A stretch of DNA of 64,000 nucleotides from Flavisolibacter amylovorans (GTDB lineage: Bacteria > Bacteroidota > Bacteroidia > Chitinophagales > Chitinophagaceae). Within the stretch, counting starts at the first letter, position 1. Every line of letters begins with the position of its first letter. Both the position numbers and the translations under genes were made by a program. Positions 54,360 through 62,385 of the stretch are shown here, piece by piece. The notes beneath the pieces were generated by a model. The model did not search any database and was not told the origin of the DNA. It saw only the letters and a program-made list of their open reading frames with translations. The stretch spans positions 124,001 through 188,000 of the forward strand of contig NZ_BAABGY010000009.1 in the NCBI RefSeq assembly GCF_039541815.1, given 5' to 3'.

Positions 54360-56312
54360 ATGGAACAGAACGAATCTACGGTAGGGAGAACGGCTCCAAT
54401 AGCAAAAGTAATAGGCCATCAGCATGATGACGGTCATGATCACGGGGCGGAGGTGCCAGGCTGGAAAGCTCACTGGGACTTGCTGCTGGCCCTTTTCATC
54501 CTGGCGGTACTTCTCACCCTGGAATACGGTTTCGACATTCAGTTGCCGCAGGTAGCTTCGCTGATCGTAAACGCTATTGCTTATCTGCTTGCTGGCAGAG
54601 GGGTACTGAAGCTCGCCTGGCGAAAAGCAAGTCGCGGCGACATCTTCAACGAGTTTGTCCTAATGAGCGTCGCCACCATCGGAGCTTTTGCCATCAACGA
54701 GTTCGAAGAGGGCGTGGCCGTAATGGTGTTTTACCAGATCGGCGAATGGTTCCAGGATGCAGCCGTAAACCGTGCAAAACGCAGTATTAAGGCATTGTTG
54801 GATGTGCGGCCCGACACCGTTATAGTTGCCCGTCAGGAAGGCGACGTGGAGGTCCCTGGAGCTGACGTAGGGGTCGGGGAAACCATTGTGGTGCGACCAG
54901 GTGAGAAGGTGGCACTGGACGGGGATCTACAGACGGAGAGCGGATCATTCAATACTGCGGCCCTTACAGGCGAGAGTAAACCCGATACGAAGTACCGCGG
55001 TGACCAGGTGCTGGCGGGGATGATCAACCTGAACACGCCTGTGCAAATCAAGGTCACTGCGCGGTTTGCAGACAGCAAGTTGAGCCGCATACTGGATATG
55101 GTGCAGGACGCCACAGCACGCAAGTCGCAGACTCAATTGTTCATCTCCCGTTTCGCGAAGGTGTACACGCCGATCGTCTTCTTTCTCGCGCTGGCCCTGT
55201 GCCTGGTTCCTTATTTCGTCGTGGACGAATACGATTTTTATACCTGGTTCTATCGCGCACTGGTGTTCCTGGTGGTGAGCTGCCCCTGCGGGCTGGTGGT
55301 AAGCATTCCGCTGGCTTATTTCGGCGGGATCGGTCTGGGGTCTCGAAATGGTATTTTGTTCAAAGGCGGTAATTACCTGGACGTAATGACGAAGATTGAT
55401 GTGGTGGTCATGGACAAAACGGGAACCCTTACGAAGGGCGTATTCAAAGTGCACCAAGTGGTTCCAGTCAGCCTTTCCGCTGGGGAGCTGGTGCGTGTTG
55501 CAGCTGCGTTGGAACGCAATTCAACACACCCAGTGGCCTTGGCCATAGTTGCTCACGCAGGTGGCGCAGCTGGCGAGAAGGCAGAGCAGGTCGAAGAGAT
55601 TGCGGGCCACGGTCTCCGAGGTGTGTTCGAGGGGAAGCAGCTGCTGGCAGGAAACCTCAAACTGCTCCGCAAGTTCAGTGTCGGGTACCCTACGGAAGTT
55701 GAAATGGTCGCGGACACCTTGGTTGCCGTTGCCGTAAATGGACAGTACGCAGGGTACATTACCATCGCCGACGAGGTGAAGGAGGACGCACACGCTGCCA
55801 TCAAAGAGCTTCAACGGCTCGGTATCGGCACAGTAATGCTGTCTGGCGATAAGCAGGCAGTAGTTGATAAGGTGGCTTATGAGCTGGGGATCACGCAGGC
55901 TGATGGAGATCTCCTGCCAGAAGGGAAGGTTGAGAAGGTCCAGGAGCTGAAGGATGCTGGTAAACGCGTGGCTTTCGTCGGAGACGGTGTGAACGACGCA
56001 CCAGTGGTTGCACTTGCGGATGCTGGAATAGCAATGGGTGGGTTGGGATCTGACGCAACGGTGGAGGCCGCCGACATCGTGATCCAGAACGACCAGCCTT
56101 CAAAGATCCCTGCGGCTATCAAAGCAGGGCGGATCACAAAACGAATCGTCTGGCAGAACATCGGTATCGCTATGCTGGTGAAGGTTGCGGTACTCACACT
56201 GGCCACAGGTGGTGCGGCGAACCTTTGGGAGGCTGTGATCGCGGACGTAGGTGTTGCGCTTCTGGCGATTCTTAACGCCGTTCGCATTCAGCGATCAGAC
56301 TTGGAGGCGTAA
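54360..56312 (+). CDS. Zn/Cd-type P1B-ATPase (ZntA-like)
   Basis: A 650-residue pump. It has no HMA domain; instead the N-terminus carries a His-rich stretch GHQHDDGHDHGAE (residues 20-32). Core motifs: TGES, CPC in VVSCPCGLVVSIPLAYFGG (about 307), DKTGT (about 351), an HP dipeptide in RNSTHPVALAI, and GDGVNDAPVVALADAGIAMG. The residue after CPC (GLV) and the last helices resemble Zn/Cd/Pb pumps rather than CopA. Its place after CzcN supports Zn/Cd/Co export. Confidence 0.9.
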   Translation: MEQNESTVGRTAPIAKVIGHQHDDGHDHGAEVPGWKAHWDLLLALFILAVLLTLEYGFDIQLPQVASLIVNAIAYLLAGRGVLKLAWRKASRGDIFNEFVLMSVATIGAFAINEFEEGVAVMVFYQIGEWFQDAAVNRAKRSIKALLDVRPDTVIVARQEGDVEVPGADVGVGETIVVRPGEKVALDGDLQTESGSFNTAALTGESKPDTKYRGDQVLAGMINLNTPVQIKVTARFADSKLSRILDMVQDATARKSQTQLFISRFAKVYTPIVFFLALALCLVPYFVVDEYDFYTWFYRALVFLVVSCPCGLVVSIPLAYFGGIGLGSRNGILFKGGNYLDVMTKIDVVVMDKTGTLTKGVFKVHQVVPVSLSAGELVRVAAALERNSTHPVALAIVAHAGGAAGEKAEQVEEIAGHGLRGVFEGKQLLAGNLKLLRKFSVGYPTEVEMVADTLVAVAVNGQYAGYITIADEVKEDAHAAIKELQRLGIGTVMLSGDKQAVVDKVAYELGITQADGDLLPEGKVEKVQELKDAGKRVAFVGDGVNDAPVVALADAGIAMGGLGSDATVEAADIVIQNDQPSKIPAAIKAGRITKRIVWQNIGIAMLVKVAVLTLATGGAANLWEAVIADVGVALLAILNAVRIQRSDLEA

Positions 56313-56446
56313 AATGCAACATTTAGAGAGTCACTTCATTTTGGTCTTTGTGAGCTGAACAAGCCGAAGGAGTTCGTATATTGAGATGTGGTACGATCAG
56401 CGTAAGTAGGTCGACGCCATGCCTTTCTAAACCAATTCTAACGCAT

Positions 56447-57586
56447 ATGGCAGTAAAAGACCTTCACGAGAAACCTTTTGACCAGGGAACAATCGCGAAG
56501 CTGGAGATCTTCCAGGACTACGCAAAAGCATGGCTCCCGACTTTTGTAATGCGCAATAGGCCCAAGGTCTGCGTCTTCGACTTTTTTGCTGGGACTGGGT
56601 ATGACAAAGAGGGAACGCCAGGTAGTCCGATACGAACCCTTCAGACGATCCGAGAGCAGCTTCATGAGATCCTGCCCAAAGGGATTAAGGTTCATGTTCA
56701 CCTGAACGAGTTTGAGCCTACTAAATCGCAACAGCGCAAGTTCGAGGCGCTGAAACAAGCGTGCGAAGAGTTCCTCGACCAGAATAAGGATCTGCGTCGG
56801 GCGACTGTAATCCACTACCATAACGAGGATTGCGGCAATCTTTTCCCGCGGCTGTTGTCAGAAATGAATGAGCACCCTTCCTTGGTGTACATGGACCAGA
56901 ACGGGGTCAAGTTCTTGGCTGACCAATACTTCCTGGAGCTTGAGAAGCAACGTGAGACTGATTTCCTTTACTTCGCGTCTTCGTCGTACATCTGGCGGCT
57001 TGGTGAAACCCCTGAGTTCCAGCAGCTCGGATTCGATGTCGATGAGTTGAAGAAGGGCACATATAGTAGTGTACACCGCGGCGTGATCGAACAGCTTCGT
57101 CGGCGTATTCCGCCCAAATCGCCTCTGCGCCTTTACCCGTTCTCGCTGAAGAAGGGAAAGCGTGGGGAAAACGTCTTCGGGATCATCTTTGGTGCCACGC
57201 ACCCACGGGCCGTCGACAAGTTCCTGGCTATTTCTTGGAAGCGAAACGTCGTGAACGGGGAAGCCGACTACGACATCGACGGCGATGCGAAGAAAGTCCA
57301 GACGACACTGTTCGATGTGCAGCCGTTGACCAAGATCCAGAAGTTCAAAGAAAATGTAAAAGCCAAACTGCTTGCTGGTGAGATTACTGATAACTTCGGC
57401 CTTCTGGAGTTTGCGTATGAGGAAGGACATATCCCCGCACATGCAGCGGAGGTGGCGAAGGAATTAAAGGCCGCGAAGCGGCTTGATTACGAGGGGACAT
57501 CGCCACTGGTAACATACGACAACGTTTATAAGAACCCGCGCCCGCAGAAATATGTGCTGGCAAAGGCAAAGACCGCAGCTGTGTAG
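56447..57586 (+). CDS. tcmP: Three-Cys-motif partner protein TcmP
   Basis: A 379-residue protein of the TcmP family. The front has a SAM-methyltransferase-like Rossmann signature: VCVFDFFAGTGYDKEG (about 42-57), HVHLNEFEP at the second strand and SLVYMDQNGVKFL at the fourth. The C-terminal third (about 300-379) looks like a DNA-binding winged helix or helical tail. Families of this type sit next to DUF5131 (three-Cys-motif) proteins, as here, 17 bp apart. The catalytic activity is not known. No link to metal genes is evident. Confidence 0.85.
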   Translation: MAVKDLHEKPFDQGTIAKLEIFQDYAKAWLPTFVMRNRPKVCVFDFFAGTGYDKEGTPGSPIRTLQTIREQLHEILPKGIKVHVHLNEFEPTKSQQRKFEALKQACEEFLDQNKDLRRATVIHYHNEDCGNLFPRLLSEMNEHPSLVYMDQNGVKFLADQYFLELEKQRETDFLYFASSSYIWRLGETPEFQQLGFDVDELKKGTYSSVHRGVIEQLRRRIPPKSPLRLYPFSLKKGKRGENVFGIIFGATHPRAVDKFLAISWKRNVVNGEADYDIDGDAKKVQTTLFDVQPLTKIQKFKENVKAKLLAGEITDNFGLLEFAYEEGHIPAHAAEVAKELKAAKRLDYEGTSPLVTYDNVYKNPRPQKYVLAKAKTAAV

Positions 57587-57603
57587 TTGCAAATTGACCT
57601 AAT

Positions 57604-58320
57604 ATGGCACAAACAAGTATCGAATGGACCGATGCTACGTGGAATCCCACGACGGGCTGCGATAAGATCTCTGCTGGCTGTAAGTTTTGCTACGCAGAGG
57701 TAATGTCGAGTCGGTTGCAGGCAATGGGGGTTGAAAAATACAAAGACGCTTTCGAGGTCCGCATGCACCCCGACGCCCTCAACCTCCCGTATACGTGGCG
57801 TTCACCGAAAACAGTGTTCGTGAATTCGATGAGCGACTTGTTTCATGCAGAGATACCACTGGCGTTTATCAAACAGGTGTTCGACGTCATGAATGATAAC
57901 CCGCAACACGTCTTCCAGGTCCTTACCAAGCGCAGCGATCTACTGCTGGAGTACAGTTCGGAGTTGCGCTGGGGACATAACATATGGATGGGGGTGTCTG
58001 TTGAAAACCAGAAAGTGATGCACCGCATCGACCATCTTCGGCGCACTGCTGCCCGTGTGAAGTTCCTGTCATGTGAGCCGTTGATCGGGCCATTGCCGAA
58101 AATGAACCTGACAGGAATCGACTGGGTGATCGTCGGCGGGGAGTCTGGCCACAAAGCGCGCCCGATGAAAGAGGACTGGGTACTGGACATACTGGACCAG
58201 TGCCAGGCAGCGGACGTGAAGTTCTTCTTTAAGCAATGGGGTGGACGTAATAAGAAAAAAGCGGGCCGGCATCTTCTCGATCAGACCTGGGATGACATGC
58301 CTCTTCGGACAGAAATGTAA
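57604..58320 (+). CDS. DUF5131 (phage Gp37/Gp68) three-Cys-motif protein
   Basis: A 238-residue protein. The start TSIEWTDATWNPTTGC-x6-C-x2-C (Cys 19, 26, 29) is the family hallmark; it resembles a radical-SAM cluster motif with altered spacing. Other conserved blocks are VFVNSMSDLFH, FQVLTKRSDLL, WMGVSVENQ, FLSCEPLIGPL, WVIVGGESG and FFFKQWGG, a TIM-barrel pattern. Known from phages and mobile elements with TcmP as partner. A radical-SAM-type reaction on nucleic acid or protein is a reasonable guess, not shown. Confidence 0.88.
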   Translation: MAQTSIEWTDATWNPTTGCDKISAGCKFCYAEVMSSRLQAMGVEKYKDAFEVRMHPDALNLPYTWRSPKTVFVNSMSDLFHAEIPLAFIKQVFDVMNDNPQHVFQVLTKRSDLLLEYSSELRWGHNIWMGVSVENQKVMHRIDHLRRTAARVKFLSCEPLIGPLPKMNLTGIDWVIVGGESGHKARPMKEDWVLDILDQCQAADVKFFFKQWGGRNKKKAGRHLLDQTWDDMPLRTEM

Positions 58321-58382
58321 CGATCTCAGAATACAGGATAGTTAGCCCGGTGAGGAGGCAAAAAAACGCTAAAAAAGGCCTT

Positions 58383-58401
58383 TTTGTACCTTCCTTGTAC
58401 C
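58383..58401. repeat. Paired TTTGTACC-type arm sites, right end
   Basis: TTTGTACC (58383) and CTTGTACC (58394), 11 bp apart in the same orientation as the left-end pair at 26525/26536. They lie 40-58 bp inside attR. Presumed integrase arm sites. Confidence 0.72.
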
Positions 58402-58412
58402 TAAGTACAATG

Positions 58413-58437
58413 AAACCCGCTCCCGTAGCGGGTTTTT
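58413..58437 (+). terminator. Terminator at the right end of the island
   Basis: Stem AAACCCGCT with AGCGGGTTT, loop CCCGT, then TTTTT. It ends TcmP-DUF5131 transcription 3 bp before attR and shields the host DNA. Confidence 0.92.
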
Positions 58438-58440
58438 ACT

Positions 58441-58458
58441 TTCTGTATCGGAAAGTAG
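58441..58458 (+). repeat. attR core: second copy of the 18-bp repeat
   Basis: Identical to 26377-26394. Host DNA resumes at 58459 with a hairpin (CCGGCA at 58461-58466, TGCCGG at 58477-58482) that may have stood behind mnmE before insertion. Confidence 0.93.
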
Positions 58459-58631
58459 AACCGGCACACCTTTGTTTGCCGGCATTGAGGGCGACCGCCA
58501 GTAAAGAACGGAGCTCATTCCCGATGCCCGACTAAGGTGCGCAGCAGATAGCGTCCGTCATTATCCTGCGATCAAAAAACGGCTTTTCTGCGCTGCCACC
58601 TGTAAGCCTCTCATTCGCACTTTTGCTGTGT

Positions 58632-58808
58632 TCAGAAGGCCGCATTGCAGGGCCGCTCACCAAGACAGTGCAGCAGGTGGGTAACGAGTGTTTTCTGCGG
58701 GCGCAGCGCTTCCTGGCTGCGTCCGTGCAGTACGGCCTGATACAGCTTCTTGAGCTCCTGCCGGTAAAGCAGCTTTAAGGTTTCCTGTTCGATCTGTTGG
58801 GTGTTCAT
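58632..58808 (-). CDS. Possible small protein of 58 residues
   Basis: Minus-strand frame starting MNTQQIEQETLKLLYRQELK and ending ERPCNAAF. Helical, charged N-terminal half, His/Leu-rich end, and codon use like host genes. It is the only plausible gene in 58459-58999. No family is recognised and it may be chance. Confidence 0.35.
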   Translation of the reverse strand: MNTQQIEQETLKLLYRQELKKLYQAVLHGRSQEALRPQKTLVTHLLHCLGERPCNAAF

Positions 58809-58999
58809 GGGTGGTGTTTGTGGACGCTTCTATAGGTCCGAAAATCATTCCCTTCCCCAGTTGGCCTTTTGTTAAACAGCGCTCCGCCTTAACAGCTCTT
58901 CTTTGGTTAGGTGATTCCCAGTACTTTCTTTATTTAGAAGTAGCAGGATTGGCTTTTTTCGGGATATTGCACGACACCTTTTAACCACATTCTTCCCCA

Positions 59000-59227
59000 A
59001 TGAACCTCCACCGCTGGTATGAGGGTATGGACCTCCCCACCCTGAAGCTGCTCTTCGAGCACACCAAAAAGCAATTCGACCAGGCCACCTCCGATTCGAA
59101 GTCGCATCCCGAGATCACCGCCATCTACCGCGAGCTCAAAGAGATCCAGTACCGGATGAGCATGAAGGAGATCGAGGTGCGCCCGGCCCCCGACCCTGCC
59201 GCCGACGCGCTGCGCCAGACAACGTAA
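59000..59227 (+). CDS. Small hypothetical protein
   Basis: A 75-residue, mostly helical protein: MNLHRWYEGMDLPTLKLLFEH, then ITAIYRELKEIQYRMSMKEIEV and a Pro/Ala end. No family recognised. Host-like GC content and a terminator at 59252-59277 support a real gene. Confidence 0.6.
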   Translation: MNLHRWYEGMDLPTLKLLFEHTKKQFDQATSDSKSHPEITAIYRELKEIQYRMSMKEIEVRPAPDPAADALRQTT

Positions 59228-59251
59228 GCGCTCGACTCCAGCCTGAATAAA

Positions 59252-59277
59252 CCCTTTCGCTCCGGAAGGGCTTTTTT
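59252..59277 (+). terminator. Terminator after small hypothetical gene
   Basis: Stem CCCTTTCG with CGGAAGGG (one G-U pair), loop CTC, followed by a run of six T. Confidence 0.8.
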
Positions 59278-59315
59278 CTGCCCGGCCCGGCACCCTTTTT
59301 TTACACAGGGCGGGC

Positions 59316-60056
59316 ATGCAGAGCAGTACTTCCTTCCTGAAGCGTTATTTGGGCAAGTTGCCGCTCCGCCTGTTGGCGCTCCTCCTGTTGCTGGCAGGTG
59401 CCCTGCTCGGCTTTACCTATATCGCCCACACCGTACTCTGGGCGAAGGAAGAGGCAGCCGACAACGCGGTGCTCGCTTATATGGCAACGCATGTGGTGGA
59501 CCCCGCCTGGACGCCGTTTATGGAGACGGTCACGCACTGCGCCTCCGCGGGCTTTCTGCAGGTAGGGTACGCACTGCTGGTAGGAGGGCTGCTGCTGCGC
59601 AAGAACTGGAAGCGGGCGCTTGAGATCGGGGTGGCCGGCCTTGGCGGGCACCTCCTCAATTACGTGATGAAGCTTTCCTTCCAGCGGGTGCGGCCGCCCC
59701 ACCCGCTCATCGGCAAGCTCGAGAACTTTTCCTTTCCCAGCGGCCACGCCACGTCGGCCTTTATCTTCTACGGCCTGCTGGCCTACCTGCTCTGGAAGAC
59801 GGAGCTGCCGAAGCCGCTGCGCGTCGCCGGCGGCGTCCTGCTGATCCTTTTTTCACTCCTTATCGGGTTCAGCCGCGTATACCTGCGGGTACACTATCCG
59901 AGCGACGTGCTGGCGGGAATCTGCATCGGCTTTGCCTGGCTGCTGCTGGTGATCGCGCTCTTCGAGCGACTCAAGAAGCGCTCCGACGAGGAGCTGCGAC
60001 AGCCGGGAGCGGAGGGCGCGCACCGGCAGGATATAGCCGAGCGAAGGGCGATGTGA
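59316..60056 (+). CDS. PAP2-family membrane phosphatase
   Basis: A 246-residue protein with six predicted helices and the three PAP2 motifs: KLSFQRVRPPHP, FSFPSGHATSAF and SRVYLRVHYPSDVLAG, which hold the catalytic His, Arg and Asp residues. Members dephosphorylate lipid phosphates such as undecaprenyl pyrophosphate, phosphatidic acid or PGP. A basic tail (about 222-246) extends into the cytoplasm. Substrate cannot be told from sequence. Confidence 0.92.
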   Translation: MQSSTSFLKRYLGKLPLRLLALLLLLAGALLGFTYIAHTVLWAKEEAADNAVLAYMATHVVDPAWTPFMETVTHCASAGFLQVGYALLVGGLLLRKNWKRALEIGVAGLGGHLLNYVMKLSFQRVRPPHPLIGKLENFSFPSGHATSAFIFYGLLAYLLWKTELPKPLRVAGGVLLILFSLLIGFSRVYLRVHYPSDVLAGICIGFAWLLLVIALFERLKKRSDEELRQPGAEGAHRQDIAERRAM

Positions 60057-60135
60057 GCGACGAGTGCGGTATGCCCTTTCCGGATCGTCTTCTTATTAAC
60101 AAGGGGGCAACGGCCCGGCGTATTATCTTTAGCGC

Positions 60136-62124
60136 ATGGACCTCATCCACCGACTCTTTCCCGTAGCCGCGGCCGCCCTGCTCTGCTCCAGCGCCGGCGC
60201 GCAGGCCCCCGACTATTCCTCCTATCCTGTCTATAACGGCACCGACCTTGGCCTTCGCTGGAGCCCGCAGCGGGCGCAGTTCCGCATCTGGGCGCCCACG
60301 GCGGCGGCGGCGCGCGTGCTGCTCTACCGCGAAGGGGCCGGCGGTACCGCCCTGCGCACCGTAGCGATGAAGAAGGACGCCGGCGGTACCTGGGCCGCCA
60401 CCGTGCCCGGCAACCTGGAGGGGCGCTACTATGCGTTCCAGGTGCAGCACAACGGCAAGTGGAGCGAGGAAGTGACCGACCCCTATGCAACCGCCGTAGG
60501 CGTAAATGGCCGCCGTGGCCAGGTGATCGACTTCCGCAAGACGAACCCCGCGGGCTGGACGGCCGACAAGGCGCCGGTGACCCGTAATCCTACGGATGCG
60601 GTACTGTATGAGCTGCATGTACGCGACGCATCGATACATGCTTCTTCGGGCGCCAGCCATAGAGGTAAGTTTCTCGGGCTTACCGAGAGCGGTACCCGCA
60701 ACGCGGGCGGCGCCGCCACCGGTATCGACCACCTTGCCGAGCTCGGCGTGACGCACGTGCACTTGCTGCCTTCCTTCGATTACAACTCGGTGGACGAATC
60801 GCGTCCCGATAAGGTGCAATACAACTGGGGATACGACCCGCTCAACTACAACGCGCTGGAGGGTTCTTATGCCACCAGGGCTGACGACGGCGCTGTGCGC
60901 ATCCGCGAATTCAAGCAGCTGGTGCAGTCGTTTCATAAGAAGGGACTCAAGGTGGTGATGGACGTGGTCTACAACCACACGGCGAAGTCGCACAACTCCA
61001 ATTTCAATATCCTGGTGCCGGGGTATTACTACCGCCAGAAGGCAGACGGCTCCTTCTCCGACGCCACTGCCTGCGGCAACGAGACCGCCTCCGAGCGCCC
61101 GATGATGCGCAAGTTCATGATCGAGTCGGTACTGCACTGGGTGAAGGAATACCACGTGGACGGCTTCCGCTTCGACCTCATGGGTGTGCACGACATCGAG
61201 ACGATGAACCGTATTGCTACGGAGCTGCACAAGGTGAAGCCCGACATCCTGCTTTACGGTGAAGGCTGGACGGCCGGCGCCTCGCCGCTGCCCGACGCGC
61301 AACGGGCACTCAAAGCCAACGGCATGCAGCTGCAAGGTGTGGCCGTGTTCAGCGACGACATCCGCGACGGCATCAAGGGCTCCGTATTCGATCACCACGA
61401 CCGCGGCTTCGCCTCGGGCAAGTCGGGCATGGAAGAGAGCATCAAGTTCGGGATCGTCGCATCCACACAGCACCCGCAGGTCGACTACAGTAAAGTGAAC
61501 TATTCGAAGAAGCCCTATGCGGCATCGCCGGCCGGTACCGTCACCTATTGCGAATGCCACGACAACCACGCGCTTTGGGATAAGCTCGCCATCTCCGCTA
61601 CCGATGCGTCGGAAGAAGACCGTGCGCGGATGCAACGCCTTGCCAACACCATCGTGCTTACGTCGCAGGGTATTCCCTTCCTGCACGCCGGCACCGAGTT
61701 CCTGCGCGGGAAGAAGGGCGTCGAGAACTCTTACAATTCACCCGACTCGGTGAATGCGATCGACTGGTCGCTGAAGACGAAGAATAAATTCACGTTCGAC
61801 TATATGCGTGCGCTCATTGAGCTGCGCAAGGCGCACCCGGCTTTCCGGATGACCAGCGCGGCCGATATCGCGAAACACCTGAAGTTCGAGTCGTCGGCGC
61901 CGGGAACTGTGGTGTACCGTATCAATGGGGCCGCGGTAGGAGATAGCTGGAGTACGATCCTTGTGGCGTTCAACGGCACGGCCGGCCCGGTGGCGGTACC
62001 GCTCGGCGAAGGCTCCTGGGCCGTTGCGTTCGACCACAACGGCCGCTACCTGAAGCGCGACCTCCGGCATACGTCGGTGCAGGTGCCTGCTTACAGCGCG
62101 GTGATCCTTTCCCAGGGCAAGTAG
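60136..62124 (+). CDS. Secreted type I pullulanase (GH13)
   Basis: A 662-residue protein with a signal peptide (LFPVAAAALLCSSAGAQA). Residues 30-120 form a CBM48-like domain (LRWSPQRAQFRIWAPTAAAARVLLY). The GH13 catalytic barrel shows YNWGYDPLNYN (pullulanase mark), VVMDVVYNHT, VDGFRFDLMGVHD (nucleophile Asp), LYGEGWTAG (acid Glu) and CECHDNHALWDK. It cuts alpha-1,6 bonds in pullulan or glycogen-like glucans outside the cytoplasm. TATCTTTA (60124-60131), one base off the -7 consensus, lies 4 bp before the ATG. Confidence 0.93.
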   Translation: MDLIHRLFPVAAAALLCSSAGAQAPDYSSYPVYNGTDLGLRWSPQRAQFRIWAPTAAAARVLLYREGAGGTALRTVAMKKDAGGTWAATVPGNLEGRYYAFQVQHNGKWSEEVTDPYATAVGVNGRRGQVIDFRKTNPAGWTADKAPVTRNPTDAVLYELHVRDASIHASSGASHRGKFLGLTESGTRNAGGAATGIDHLAELGVTHVHLLPSFDYNSVDESRPDKVQYNWGYDPLNYNALEGSYATRADDGAVRIREFKQLVQSFHKKGLKVVMDVVYNHTAKSHNSNFNILVPGYYYRQKADGSFSDATACGNETASERPMMRKFMIESVLHWVKEYHVDGFRFDLMGVHDIETMNRIATELHKVKPDILLYGEGWTAGASPLPDAQRALKANGMQLQGVAVFSDDIRDGIKGSVFDHHDRGFASGKSGMEESIKFGIVASTQHPQVDYSKVNYSKKPYAASPAGTVTYCECHDNHALWDKLAISATDASEEDRARMQRLANTIVLTSQGIPFLHAGTEFLRGKKGVENSYNSPDSVNAIDWSLKTKNKFTFDYMRALIELRKAHPAFRMTSAADIAKHLKFESSAPGTVVYRINGAAVGDSWSTILVAFNGTAGPVAVPLGEGSWAVAFDHNGRYLKRDLRHTSVQVPAYSAVILSQGK

Positions 62125-62164
62125 AACGGGTATTGGTCTATTTGTCTATTGGTAAAAAGTAAAG

Positions 62165-62355
62165 CCTGATAACACGAAGAAACGTACGGCCTGAAACAGA
62201 TCTGAGATCAATACATCGGAGATCTGAACTCAAGGCAAGTACGTAGAAGAAGTGTTTATCGGTCTGTTTGATCAACGATACATCGTACGGCCTGATAACA
62301 TTAGGAGCCCTTCGACCTGAAACACATCTGCGATCATTACATCTGACAGCTGAGA
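62165..62355. repeat. Imperfect direct repeat of about 65 bp, 126-bp period
   Basis: Two copies start with CCTGATAACA (62165 and 62291) and both run on through CCTGAAACA and ATCTG-GATCA-TACATC. The sequence GTACGGCCTGA also recurs at 62184 and 62285. Inner words GAGATC are partly inverted. No gene is visible. Confidence 0.6.
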
Positions 62356-62357
62356 TC

Positions 62358-62385
62358 AAAAAGCCCCGCATCAGCGGGGCTTTTT
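62358..62385. terminator. Bidirectional terminator between pullulanase and LLM genes
   Basis: Stem AAAGCCCCGC with GCGGGGCTTT, loop ATCA, with A/T runs on both sides. It lies between two convergent genes and can serve both. Confidence 0.9.

Larger units (their letters stand above)
26395..58458. mobile_element. Integrated metal-resistance island at mnmE (~32 kb)
   Basis: The island is bounded by exact 18-bp repeats, has an integrase and two HTH proteins at the left end, and repeated integrase-type arm sites at both ends. Gene content is accessory: HUH Rep, copper and Zn/Cd-type efflux modules, an ImmA/IrrE-DUF4411 pair and a TcmP-DUF5131 pair. Base use is visibly less GC-rich than in nuo genes, and the short-word repeats of host spacers are missing. 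No type IV secretion, coupling-protein or classical relaxase gene is seen, so it would be a mobilisable or satellite-type element rather than a self-transmissible one. Confidence 0.92.
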
